From the NCBI RefSeq assembly GCF_003490595.1, contig NZ_QQGY01000008.1, forward strand, positions 41,425-105,424: a DNA stretch of 64,000 bases, given 5' to 3'. How positions within the stretch are numbered: position 1 is the stretch's first letter; each line of letters starts with the position of its first letter. Made by a program: the position numbers and the translations under genes. Below, piece by piece: positions 45,071 to 53,733 of the stretch. The notes beneath the pieces are model-generated. The model was given only the letters and a program-made list of their open reading frames with translations. It had not been told where the DNA came from and did no database searches. Source of the stretch: Haemophilus haemolyticus_L. GTDB lineage: Bacteria; Pseudomonadota; Gammaproteobacteria; Enterobacterales; Pasteurellaceae.

Positions 45071-46362
45071 TGGATTTACTTTCAGACATTGAAAAACAAC
45101 TCAAAAAAACCTCTGCTCAAGGATTTCTTATTGCCTTGAGTGGTGGTTTAGATTCCACTGTACTTCTTTCTTTATTTGCAAAACTCTGTCAAAAACAACC
45201 GCACTTACAGACTTTATCAGCTCGAGCAATCCACATTCATCATGGATTAAGCCCCAATGCAGAGAGTTGGGTTCAACATTGCCAAGATTTATGCGATCAA
45301 TTTCAAATTCCGTTGATTATCGAGCGAGTACAAGTAGATAAAACCAATGGCATTGAGGCTGGGGCGCGTGAAGCACGCTATCAAGCCATAAAAAAACATC
45401 TTCAAACACAAGAAATGCTGGTTACAGCGCATCATCTAAACGATCAAACTGAAACCTTTTTCTTAGCCCTAAAACGTGGTAGTGGACTACAAGGCTTAGG
45501 CGCCATGCAACAACAAAGTGTATTATTCGGCATGCCAATTTTACGTCCTTTGTTAGGTTTTACTCGCTCACAGTTAGAAGATTATGCGCAAAAAGAAAAT
45601 CTCAACTGGATTACAGATGAAAGTAATGAGGATAACCGATACGATCGTAATTTCTTGCGCAATGAAATTTTGCCAAAATTACGTGAGCGCTGGGCTCATT
45701 TTGATTTAGTCGTGCAACGTTCCGCACAACATTGTTTTGAACAGCAACAATTAATTAATGATTTACTGAGTGAAATTTTTGCACAACATTGTCAAATTAA
45801 AAACCAATTTAAACTGTGTCAGTTCCGCCAATATTCACCTGCAAAACAAACCGCACTTTTGCGTATGTGGCTTGCCGAAAACCAACTTGAAATGCCAAGT
45901 AAACGTCAACTTACACAACTTATTAATGATGTTGTTTTAGCAAGGGAAGATGCAAATCCTCAATTTCAGTTTGTAAATAAAGTCATTCGACGTTATCAGG
46001 ATTGTCTATATTTAACTAAGCCGTTTTCTGATCTAACCAAATACTGCCTAAAATTAGAACAAAACACGTTAAGTTTACCTGATGATTTAGGCAATCTCAC
46101 TGTTCAAGAAAATGAACATAATCTGATTTTCTACTGGCAGGATTACTCTATTACACTAGACAAAACGGACTTGCCTATTTCTATCCGCTTTGGCTATTCG
46201 GGCAAAGTTAAACATCATCCGAAACGACCAAGAGAAGATATAAAAAAAATCTGGCAAGAATTAAGCGTACCACCTTGGGAACGAAATCGGATTCCTTTAA
46301 TTTTTTATGGCAATGAGCTAAAAAGTGCGGTAGGTTTTTTCCGTGTTTTAAAATCAAGTTAA
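45070..46362 (+). CDS. tilS: TilS, tRNA-Ile lysidine synthetase
   Basis: 430 residues. N-type ATP pyrophosphatase with PP-loop SGGLDST (residues 25-31), conserved HIHHGLS and EAGAREARY, then the C-terminal tRNA-binding domains. It changes C34 of tRNA-Ile(CAU) to lysidine so that it reads AUA; essential. It ends convergently with mutH, overlapping by 4 bp. Confidence 0.95.
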   Translation: MDLLSDIEKQLKKTSAQGFLIALSGGLDSTVLLSLFAKLCQKQPHLQTLSARAIHIHHGLSPNAESWVQHCQDLCDQFQIPLIIERVQVDKTNGIEAGAREARYQAIKKHLQTQEMLVTAHHLNDQTETFFLALKRGSGLQGLGAMQQQSVLFGMPILRPLLGFTRSQLEDYAQKENLNWITDESNEDNRYDRNFLRNEILPKLRERWAHFDLVVQRSAQHCFEQQQLINDLLSEIFAQHCQIKNQFKLCQFRQYSPAKQTALLRMWLAENQLEMPSKRQLTQLINDVVLAREDANPQFQFVNKVIRRYQDCLYLTKPFSDLTKYCLKLEQNTLSLPDDLGNLTVQENEHNLIFYWQDYSITLDKTDLPISIRFGYSGKVKHHPKRPREDIKKIWQELSVPPWERNRIPLIFYGNELKSAVGFFRVLKSS

Positions 46363-47030
46363 AGCGGCTTTACATCTAAAAACGCTTTCAAAATTTGAGC
46401 GGTGAATTCTTTTCTTAGATAAAAACCCAAAGGCAAGGTATCTATAATTTCGCCATTTTTTCCTATCCCTTTTGTCACAGCACGACTATTTGCACCCTTC
46501 GGGCGAAGTTGCATCACTTCCCCAATTCGAGCGGTAATTTGATCCAATTTGCCAAGTACAATTAAATCCATCAATTCTTCCCAATCTTGTTTTAATTGAC
46601 GTTCTTGCTCAGCGGTTGGCTTCCATAAAATTGGCGCGCCGATATGGCGTTCACGTAATGGAATATGACGGCTGCCTTCAATCGGCATCCAAAGTACACA
46701 AGAAAGTTTATGACGAACATGGGAATTTTCCCATTTAACCCCTGAATTTTGTACCAACGGGGCAAGGCTCACAAAGGTGGTTTCAAGAGGATACCCCTCG
46801 GCATTAATCGGTAACGTTTTAAGTTCAACACCTAAATGAGAAAAATCCTGTTCAGCTTTACTCCCTGCCGTTGCGCCTAAAGCACGCTCTAATAACATGC
46901 CTACCCAGCCTTTATCACGTTTTAAATCAATCGGGACAGGAATATGCAGTTCATTAGCTAACTCTCCAAAAGTTAAGCCTGCAATTGATTGCGCTTGGGA
47001 AAGCAATTGTTCAAGGGTTTGTGGAATCAT
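46359..47030 (-). CDS. mutH: MutH, mismatch-repair strand nickase
   Basis: 223 residues. The active site DxnExK is seen in DFSHLGVELKTL (Asp, Glu, Lys). It nicks the unmethylated strand at hemimethylated GATC after MutS-MutL recognition. Its ATG overlaps the ogt stop (ATGA), so the two repair genes are probably co-translated. Confidence 0.96.
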   Translation of the reverse strand: MIPQTLEQLLSQAQSIAGLTFGELANELHIPVPIDLKRDKGWVGMLLERALGATAGSKAEQDFSHLGVELKTLPINAEGYPLETTFVSLAPLVQNSGVKWENSHVRHKLSCVLWMPIEGSRHIPLRERHIGAPILWKPTAEQERQLKQDWEELMDLIVLGKLDQITARIGEVMQLRPKGANSRAVTKGIGKNGEIIDTLPLGFYLRKEFTAQILKAFLDVKPL

Positions 47031-47566
47031 TCGTGATATTTCTTAAAAAAGCGAGGCTTAGTATTTTCAGTGCCTTTATCAATATAGGGAATTTTCTCTA
47101 ACTGCAATAAAAAACGTTTTGCCTCTAAGCCACCACCAAAACCAGTTAAAGTACGATCTTTGCCTAAAATGCGGTGACAAGGAATAATAATACTAATCGG
47201 ATTACTGCCTACCGCGCCTCCCACGGCACGAACAGCTTTAGGATTATTAATCCGTAACGCCAGTTCTCCATAAGTTGAAAGTTCTCCATAATCAATTTCT
47301 CGCAAGGCTTGCCAAATGGCTTGTTGAAACGCTGTGCCTTCTGGCTTTAAAGGAATATCTGCAAAGAGCTCAACTTCCCCATTAAAATATCGTTCAAAAG
47401 CCAACCGCACTTTTTGAAAAATAGGCAATTCATCTTGCTTGTGCCATTTTGGATTAGGCGCATATTGCTCTTTTTCAAAATCAATATGTGTAATACTTTC
47501 ACCATCAGATAAAATCAAAAGCCGTCCGACTGGTGAAGGATAATAAGTGTAATAAAGTGCGGTCAT
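47027..47566 (-). CDS. ogt: Ogt, O6-alkylguanine-DNA alkyltransferase
   Basis: 179 residues from ATG 47566 (MTALYYTYYPSPVGRLLIL), with AAGGCG upstream; the longer reading to 47599 has no ribosome site. Methyl-acceptor cysteine in IIPCHRIL. It repairs O6-methylguanine by a suicidal transfer. The first codons (MTAL) are encoded by an uptake signal. Forms an operon with mutH. Confidence 0.95.
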   Translation of the reverse strand: MTALYYTYYPSPVGRLLILSDGESITHIDFEKEQYAPNPKWHKQDELPIFQKVRLAFERYFNGEVELFADIPLKPEGTAFQQAIWQALREIDYGELSTYGELALRINNPKAVRAVGGAVGSNPISIIIPCHRILGKDRTLTGFGGGLEAKRFLLQLEKIPYIDKGTENTKPRFFKKYHE

Positions 47567-47590
47567 TTTTCGCCTTGTTTTATAAAAAGA

Positions 47591-47619
47591 AAAGCACACC
47601 TCGTGTGGAAGTGTGCTTT
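47591..47619 (-). terminator. Terminator downstream of the P1 (fadL) gene
   Basis: Perfect stem AAAGCACAC / GTGTGCTTT with an 11-base loop between the fadL stop and ogt. Confidence 0.8.
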
Positions 47620-47642
47620 ATTATGCTAAATTTTTTAACGGA

Positions 47643-48989
47643 TTAGAAACTATAATTTAAGTTTAAGCCGTAAAGATTTGCGTGTGCTTGAGAAGTATAA
47701 TTTGCGGTTTCTGTTATCAAGCCACCTGCAGCTTGTTGTACTTCTTTAAAGTGAACTTTTTTACCTTTTAAGTAAGCATAGCCAAGATCAACAGATAAAT
47801 TCGGGGTGAATTTATAGGTTGCACCTAAACTATACCAAGTGCGATTGGTATCTGGAATTGCAGCACTACGGTGATGACGAGATGCAGCTTGATCGTAAGC
47901 AATACCCGCACGTAAGGTCAATTTTTCATCAAGATTATAACTTGCCCCTAATGCAATACGAGAGTTATTACTGTATTGCAATTCTTTATCAAAAGCTTTT
48001 TTACCATTTTCATAGCTAGCGTATAATCTTGTTAAACGACTCCAATGGGTATATTTATAACTATAATGCACTGCAAATTTGTCAGTTAATTGATGGAAAC
48101 CAGAAAGTTCTAAGTAATCTGGCAATTTAAGGGTTAAATTACCTTTTTTCCCCGCCCCGATAACCCCTGCTTCTAAACTAGTGGCAGTGCGGTCAGTAAA
48201 ATCAATGTCCACTTTAGAATGATAGGCTAAACCAATTCGGTTACCTTCATTAAATTGATACATTACACCTGCATTCCAGCCAAACCCCCAAGCTGCTTTA
48301 TCTTGTAATGACACAACAGATTTGTCTCTAGAGGTCAAATAGTCAGGAATTACTGTTTGTGGGTTTACTGCTTTGAGTGCGTTTTTTCCAGTCTGAACAC
48401 TCTCCGCAATAATACCAGCATTCCGTTCAATTTGGGCTTTAGCATAAACCGCATTTACCCCTAAACCTACGCTCAAGCCTTCTGTTACTCGATAAGCACC
48501 ACTTAAATTTAAGTTGATAGCAGTCAAGTCAGTTTTTCCACCAAATACACCAGCATCATAACTATCGCCATATTCACTTTTTAGACCGAAATTTACATTC
48601 ATTCCTGCGCCCACCGCTAATTTATCATTCACTGGAGCAACGAAATAAAGATTTGGCACAAAAGCACCGGGAACAACATTACGCTCTGAAGCTGAACCTT
48701 TCTTATTTGCTCCATGAAGAAGTTTCACAGAAGTAGCTACATCACCACTCATATTAATTCTAGAATCAACATAAACGCCACCTGTGGAAAACTGTGCAGT
48801 TTTAAATAAACTCATCAAAGCCGGGTTAGTTGCTACTACTGATGCATTATCTGCAATCGCCGCTTCACCCGCATACGCGCGACCAAGCCCAGAAGTAGAA
48901 ACTTCCGCCAATTGGAAAGCCGCCGCATTTGCGCCACCTGCAGCCAATAACATTGCAGTTGCTAAAACAGATTGATTAAATTTTTTCAT
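47643..48989 (-). CDS. fadL: Outer membrane protein P1, FadL family
   Basis: 448 residues from ATG 48989 (MKKFNQSVLATAMLLAAGGANA signal peptide, mature AAFQLAEVSTSGLGRAYAGEAA). FadL-type 14-strand beta-barrel with the N-terminal hatch and NPA motif (VATNPALM), ending in aromatic F (LNLNYSF). In H. influenzae this protein is the surface antigen P1, with strain-variable loops; fatty-acid uptake is inferred from the family. Divergent from yfcZ as in E. coli, and the window also holds fadD, rnd and yeaY-like genes. Confidence 0.95.
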   Translation of the reverse strand: MKKFNQSVLATAMLLAAGGANAAAFQLAEVSTSGLGRAYAGEAAIADNASVVATNPALMSLFKTAQFSTGGVYVDSRINMSGDVATSVKLLHGANKKGSASERNVVPGAFVPNLYFVAPVNDKLAVGAGMNVNFGLKSEYGDSYDAGVFGGKTDLTAINLNLSGAYRVTEGLSVGLGVNAVYAKAQIERNAGIIAESVQTGKNALKAVNPQTVIPDYLTSRDKSVVSLQDKAAWGFGWNAGVMYQFNEGNRIGLAYHSKVDIDFTDRTATSLEAGVIGAGKKGNLTLKLPDYLELSGFHQLTDKFAVHYSYKYTHWSRLTRLYASYENGKKAFDKELQYSNNSRIALGASYNLDEKLTLRAGIAYDQAASRHHRSAAIPDTNRTWYSLGATYKFTPNLSVDLGYAYLKGKKVHFKEVQQAAGGLITETANYTSQAHANLYGLNLNYSF

Positions 48990-49196
48990 TTGGAAACCTT
49001 TGTTATAAATAAAAATCTTGCCGATTTTAAAACCCGATGCTATTGAGTGCAAATTCATTTCCTTGTTTTTATTAGAGTTCCGACCAGTTAGCGGGAACTT
49101 TTTGCATTTAATGGGCTATTTTGTTCAATTTTTGTCATTTATGGACAAACAGAAAAATGATAAAATGCGCAAAAATATTCATATAAGGAAAAGAAA

Positions 49197-49484
49197 ATGA
49201 CAGTAAAATGCAAAGCAGAAGAATCCTTAACTTGCAGCTGTGTTGATGTAGGCACGATTATTGATGGCTCTGACTGTACCGTAGAAATACATCAATTTTA
49301 TAGCACTGAAGCTGATGCAAATGCAGCGCTTGAACGATTAACGAAAAAAGCTCGCGATACAGAAAGCGATCCTTGCGAAATTAAAAGCGAAATCGTGGCG
49401 GTTGAAAACGGTGTTCAGTTAAATGCCTCTTTCACTTTTAGTTGCCAAGCAGAAGCGATGATTTTTGAACTGGCGAATCGTTAA
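49197..49484 (+). CDS. yfcZ: YfcZ/YiiS-family small protein (DUF406)
   Basis: 95 residues with the family pattern CKAEESLTCSCVDVGTIIDGSDC and FTFSCQAEAMIFEL, including four or five conserved cysteines. Function unknown. Its place, divergent from fadL, is conserved in E. coli, which suggests an ancient link. Followed by an uptake-signal terminator. Confidence 0.9.
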   Translation: MTVKCKAEESLTCSCVDVGTIIDGSDCTVEIHQFYSTEADANAALERLTKKARDTESDPCEIKSEIVAVENGVQLNASFTFSCQAEAMIFELANR

Positions 49485-49500
49485 AAACAATTAAAAATTT

Positions 49501-49533
49501 GACCGCACTTTTTCTAAAGTGCGGTCTTTTTTT
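49501..49533 (+). terminator. Uptake-signal terminator after yfcZ
   Basis: Perfect 11-bp stem GACCGCACTTT / AAAGTGCGGTC, loop TTCT, followed by seven Ts. Confidence 0.92.
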
Positions 49534-49548
49534 ATCTCAAAATTTAAA

Positions 49549-49564
49549 TCGCAAACGTTTGCTT
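49549..49564 (+). promoter_or_regulatory. PurR operator upstream of purM
   Basis: TCGCAAACGTTTGCTT agrees with the PurR consensus ACGCAAACGTTTGCGT at about 13-14 of 16 positions and is a near palindrome. It lies 60 bp before the purM start, so repression by PurR-hypoxanthine is expected. Confidence 0.8.
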
Positions 49565-49623
49565 AAGCTGTTAAAATGAACGCCAATTTATTTTTCAATA
49601 CTTATCTATATAGGAAAAACACT

Positions 49624-50661
49624 GTGAGCAAACAATCATTAAGCTATAAAGATGCTGGAGTTGACATTAATGCCGGCAATGCCTTGGTTGAACGGATTAA
49701 ACCTGAAGTGAAACGTACCACTCGCGCGGAAGTTATCGGGGGATTAGGTGGATTTGGCGCCTTATGTGCGATACCCAGCAAATACAAAGAACCTATTTTA
49801 GTATCAGGTACCGATGGAGTTGGCACGAAATTACGCTTAGCCATTGATTTAAAAAAACATGACACCATTGGCATTGATTTAGTCGCCATGTGTGTCAATG
49901 ATTTAGTCGTTCAAGGTGCTGAACCACTGTTTTTCTTAGATTATTATGCAACAGGAAAACTAGATGTTGATGTGGCTGCTGACGTTGTAAAAGGAATTGC
50001 TGATGGTTGTGTGCAATCGGGTTGTGCATTAGTGGGGGGCGAAACAGCAGAAATGCCAGGCATGTACCATGCAGGCGATTATGATTTAGCCGGATTCTGT
50101 GTAGGTGTTGTAGAGAAATCTGAAATTATTGATGGTAGCCGTGTAAAAAATGGCGATGCGTTAATTGCCTTAGGTTCCAGTGGCCCACATTCAAACGGTT
50201 ATTCTTTAGTTCGTAAAGTGATTGATGTCTCGGGCGTTAATCCTGCAACAGAACTGCTTGATAATAAACCATTAAGCGAACATGTACTTGCACCAACAAA
50301 AATCTATGTCAAATCCGTGTTAGCACTTATTAAGCAAGCCGATGTACATGCAATTGCGCATTTAACAGGTGGCGGGTTCTGGGAAAACATTCCGCGCGTA
50401 TTGCCTAAAAACACTAAAGCAGTAATTGATGAAAAAAGCTGGGAATGGCCTTCCGTGTTTAATTGGTTACAAGAAAAAGGCAATATTGATACATATGAAA
50501 TGTACCGAACCTTCAATTGTGGTGTGGGCATGGTAATTGCACTTCCTCAGGAGCAAGTCGAGACCGCATTGGCAATCTTAAAACAAGCGGGTGAGAATGC
50601 ATGGTTAATCGGGCGCATTGAACATACTGAAGACGATGCAGAACAAGTTGTGATTGCGTAA
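49624..50661 (+). CDS. purM: PurM, AIR synthetase
   Basis: 345 residues with a GTG start at 49624 (protein reads SKQSLSYKDAGVDINAGNALVERI after the initiator), preceded by AGGAAA. Readings from 49576 lengthen the protein past the family start. FGAM cyclo-ligase motifs: GGFGALC, SGTDGVGTKLRLA, GAEPLFFLDYYATG, ALVGGETAEMPG. Fifth step of purine synthesis. purN, its usual partner, does not follow; a terminator and cpdA do. Confidence 0.95.
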   Translation: MSKQSLSYKDAGVDINAGNALVERIKPEVKRTTRAEVIGGLGGFGALCAIPSKYKEPILVSGTDGVGTKLRLAIDLKKHDTIGIDLVAMCVNDLVVQGAEPLFFLDYYATGKLDVDVAADVVKGIADGCVQSGCALVGGETAEMPGMYHAGDYDLAGFCVGVVEKSEIIDGSRVKNGDALIALGSSGPHSNGYSLVRKVIDVSGVNPATELLDNKPLSEHVLAPTKIYVKSVLALIKQADVHAIAHLTGGGFWENIPRVLPKNTKAVIDEKSWEWPSVFNWLQEKGNIDTYEMYRTFNCGVGMVIALPQEQVETALAILKQAGENAWLIGRIEHTEDDAEQVVIA

Positions 50662-50674
50662 TAAAATCATAAAA

Positions 50675-50706
50675 AAATGGTACACATTTACTGATGCGTA
50701 CCATTT
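50675..50706 (+). terminator. Terminator downstream of purM
   Basis: Stem AAATGGTAC / GTACCATTT with a 14-base loop. A second, uptake-signal hairpin (50718-50745) follows at once and can serve cpdA on the other strand. Confidence 0.8.
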
Positions 50707-50717
50707 CTAACTGGAAA

Positions 50718-50745
50718 AAAGTGCGGTGAATTTTCACCGCACTTT
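50718..50745. terminator. Uptake-signal hairpin between purM and cpdA
   Basis: Inverted pair AAAGTGCGGTGAA / TTCACCGCACTTT with almost no loop, so the tip must open; A-run on the left makes a T-tail for the minus-strand cpdA transcript. Confidence 0.8.
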
Positions 50746-50752
50746 AGTTTGA

Positions 50753-51577
50753 TTAATACCCTTCTTCTTGCATATTCGGCAAAAATTCTGCTTGCTGAAT
50801 ACGTTTCACTTGGGTACGAATTGAACCATCTGAATGTAACTCAATTTCACGCCAACCAGGCTGTAACGTATCAAGAGAAAAATACTGGCAATCAGGTTTA
50901 AATTGAATACAAGTTGCTGGCGTTGCCATCACTTGATAACCATTCCATTCACTATTTACTTCTTGATGAATATGCCCATATAAAATAGCTTTCACATTAC
51001 TAAAAGGCGCAAGCACTTCTGCCAATTCGTGAGAATTACGAAGGTTATGTTGATCAAGCCATGCGGAATTAGTTGGTAATAAATGATGGTGTAACACAAC
51101 CAACGTATAGCGTTCAGGATTTTTTTCTAAGGTTTCTTTTAATAAATCGAGTTGATGCTGGCTTAGTTGCCCATGTGGTACACCGTAAACTTGGCTATCC
51201 AACAATAAGGCTTGCCAATTCTCGCCCAATAGAAGATGTTTTGCCACGTTCATTGGTGGCTGATTTAAAAATTCCGCCATTTTAGGCTGAAAATCGTGAT
51301 TTCCCGGAATCCAAAACACAGGTTTATTGAAAGGTTTCATCATTTCTACAAAACGAGTGTAACCTTCATCACTACTATCCTGCACAAGATCGCCTGTAGC
51401 AAGAATCACATCAAATTCGTTATTTTCTTGCTGAATTTCCTTTAATACTTGAGCAAAACTTGCTTGTGTATTTACCCCCAATAATTCAGCGCTTTCATCT
51501 TTAAATAAATGGGGATCCGTAATTTGTAATAATTTAATAACAGGCTTTTCCGTCTGATAAACAAACGTATTTTTCAT
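50753..51577 (-). CDS. cpdA: CpdA (Icc), 3',5'-cAMP phosphodiesterase
   Basis: 274 residues, calcineurin-like metallophosphoesterase: DPHLF, GDLVQD, GNHD, VLHHHLLP and GHIH metal motifs in order. It hydrolyses cAMP; in H. influenzae Icc lowers cAMP and thereby competence gene induction through CRP. It follows nudF after 9 bp, as in E. coli (where yqiB lies between). Confidence 0.95.
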   Translation of the reverse strand: MKNTFVYQTEKPVIKLLQITDPHLFKDESAELLGVNTQASFAQVLKEIQQENNEFDVILATGDLVQDSSDEGYTRFVEMMKPFNKPVFWIPGNHDFQPKMAEFLNQPPMNVAKHLLLGENWQALLLDSQVYGVPHGQLSQHQLDLLKETLEKNPERYTLVVLHHHLLPTNSAWLDQHNLRNSHELAEVLAPFSNVKAILYGHIHQEVNSEWNGYQVMATPATCIQFKPDCQYFSLDTLQPGWREIELHSDGSIRTQVKRIQQAEFLPNMQEEGY

Positions 51578-51586
51578 TAATGCCCC

Positions 51587-52219
51587 CTAACTACATTTCC
51601 AACTTTGTTGTAACTGAGCATAATTTAATTGAAGCCACTGCAGCCCGATCACCGCAATGCCATTATCAATTTTCCCCTCGCACATCCATTGATACGCCTG
51701 TTCACGTTTTACTACGTGTACTCGAATGTCTTCATTTTCTTCAGCCAAACCGTGAATACCTTTTGCTTGTGAACTATCAACCTCACCAACAAATAAATGA
51801 ATTCGCTCCACTGTTCCACCTGGGCTATCCCATACACTTAAGCAATGCGTTAAATTTTTTACTTGAATTCCCGCTTCTTCTTCACTCTCACGCAAAGCAA
51901 CCTCTTCCGGCTTTTCACCTTTTTCCACCATGCCTGCAATTAATTCGAGTAACCAAGGCGAACGATTAGATTCAGGATGATAAGCCGCGCCAATACGAAC
52001 TTGCTCAACTAAAATCACAGAATCTTCTTTTGGATCATAAGCGATAACGGCAGAGGCAGCACCTTTAATAAGTAATTCACGCGTTACCACACCGCTTTCA
52101 CCACCTGCAAAAAGCTTATGTTTAAATTGAATTCGTTTGAGTGTGAAAAAACCTTCATACAAAGTTTGCTCACCCAATATTTCTATATCTTGTTGGCTAA
52201 AGTGTTGAATTTCTGACAT
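51587..52219 (-). CDS. nudF: NudF, ADP-ribose pyrophosphatase
   Basis: 210 residues. Complete Nudix box GMVEKGEKPEEVALRESEEE plus AGI (about 97-119) with the preceding LLELIAG. It hydrolyses ADP-ribose to AMP and ribose 5-phosphate. First gene of the nudF-cpdA pair. Confidence 0.95.
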   Translation of the reverse strand: MSEIQHFSQQDIEILGEQTLYEGFFTLKRIQFKHKLFAGGESGVVTRELLIKGAASAVIAYDPKEDSVILVEQVRIGAAYHPESNRSPWLLELIAGMVEKGEKPEEVALRESEEEAGIQVKNLTHCLSVWDSPGGTVERIHLFVGEVDSSQAKGIHGLAEENEDIRVHVVKREQAYQWMCEGKIDNGIAVIGLQWLQLNYAQLQQSWKCS

Positions 52220-52323
52220 CTATTTTCTCCAAAACTGCACGCAAAATCATACGCTTAAAAGTCTACAAAAAAAATAGAAGGTTTCCACTTTTTGTTGAAA
52301 GTTTGAAGTGAGTCACAAAATAA

Positions 52324-52357
52324 AATACCGTGATAATTTATCAATAATCACGGTATT
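52324..52357. terminator. Terminator between xseA and nudF
   Basis: Perfect 11-bp stem AATACCGTGAT / ATCACGGTATT, 12-base loop, with T-runs on both strands; it ends the roxA-xseA transcript on the minus strand. Confidence 0.85.
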
Positions 52358-52412
52358 CTTTTTCAGAAGTATGTAAGATAATGTTTTACTCCATTTTTAC
52401 AAAATAAGCATC

Positions 52413-53732
52413 TTACAAAACCTTACTCACAATTTTTCCATCAGCCACTTGAGTTGTAATGAAGTCCCCTTGATTGACATCTTTCACGCTAACAATGGCT
52501 TTACCTTGCGGGTTTTCCGCAATGGAATAACCTCTTGCCAAGACTTTCAACGGGCTTAAGCCATCCAGTTTTCCGCATAACGTTGCCAGTTTATTTTGAC
52601 GTTCCGTCACTTGGCGATTTACGCAAAAATTTAACCGCACTTGTAACTGCTCTAAGCGTTGTTGGTGACATTGCACTCGATATGGCAATGGATTTTGTTT
52701 CAAACGAGAAGAAAGTGCGGTGAATTTTTGTTGTGTATTTTCAAACTGACGCAACATAGCAAGTTGTAAGCGATGCGTAAGCTGTTCATTTTTCGCTTGT
52801 TGAGCTCGTAACTGATTCTGTGGATGTTGATTTTGCAATCGTAAGATTATCTGTTTCAAACGCTGGCTTTTTCGCGTAAATAAACGATCAAATGCCATAT
52901 CTAAACGTTGCTGTTGATGGCGAAGTTGTTGCAATAATTCATCTTGATTACGACTAACTAACTCAGCCGCAGCAGAAGGTGTCGGCGCACGAAGATCTGC
53001 AACAAAATCGGCAATCGTCACATCTGTTTCGTGTCCCACCGCACTGATAATAGGTAAGGCTGAACGAAAAATCGCTCGCGCCACTTCTTCTTCATTAAAG
53101 CACCAAAGATCTTCTAATGAACCTCCACCACGCCCCACAATTAATACATCTACTTCTTGTCGCGCATTAGCAAGTTCAATCATTTGCACAATTTCTGCGG
53201 TCGCCTCTTTGCCTTGTACTGCAGTGGGATAAATGACGACTTTTAAACTTGGATCACGGCGTGCCAAAATATGCAAAATATCTTGCAATGCCGCACCTGT
53301 AGAAGAAGTAATAATCCCAACTGCTTTACTAAAGTGCGGTAGATTTTTCTTAAGATTTTGAGCAAATAATCCTTCCGCAGCCAATTTCATTTTTAACGCT
53401 TCAAATTGCTGTTGCAACAAGCCCTCGCCAGCTGGGTGCATAGAATCAATAATAAGCTGATAATCACCACGAGGCTCATATAAACTCACATTGGCACGCA
53501 CAAGCACTTGCATCCCATTTTGCGGACGAAAAGCAACACGCAAATTCTTCATGCGAAACATCGCACAACGCACCTGTGCATTTTCATCTTTCAGCGTTAA
53601 ATACCAATGCCCAGACACGGGTTGCGTAAAATTGGAAATTTCCCCCGTTAGCCAAATTTGGGAAAAATTGCCCTCAAGCATCTGACGCGCGGCAGAATTC
53701 AGTTGAGAGACGGAATAAATATTGTCTGACAT
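52413..53732 (-). CDS. xseA: XseA, exonuclease VII large subunit
   Basis: 439 residues from ATG 53732 (MSDNIYSVSQLNSAARQML). N-terminal OB-fold (IWLTGEISNFTQPVSGHWYLTLKD), central nuclease domain (GIITSSTGAALQDIL, GRGGGSLEDLWCFNEEEVARAI, SAVGHETDVTIADFVADLRAPTPSAAAE) and a long coiled-coil. Degrades single-stranded DNA with XseB. It begins one base after the roxA stop. Confidence 0.96.
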   Translation of the reverse strand: MSDNIYSVSQLNSAARQMLEGNFSQIWLTGEISNFTQPVSGHWYLTLKDENAQVRCAMFRMKNLRVAFRPQNGMQVLVRANVSLYEPRGDYQLIIDSMHPAGEGLLQQQFEALKMKLAAEGLFAQNLKKNLPHFSKAVGIITSSTGAALQDILHILARRDPSLKVVIYPTAVQGKEATAEIVQMIELANARQEVDVLIVGRGGGSLEDLWCFNEEEVARAIFRSALPIISAVGHETDVTIADFVADLRAPTPSAAAELVSRNQDELLQQLRHQQQRLDMAFDRLFTRKSQRLKQIILRLQNQHPQNQLRAQQAKNEQLTHRLQLAMLRQFENTQQKFTALSSRLKQNPLPYRVQCHQQRLEQLQVRLNFCVNRQVTERQNKLATLCGKLDGLSPLKVLARGYSIAENPQGKAIVSVKDVNQGDFITTQVADGKIVSKVL

Positions 53733-53733
53733 A

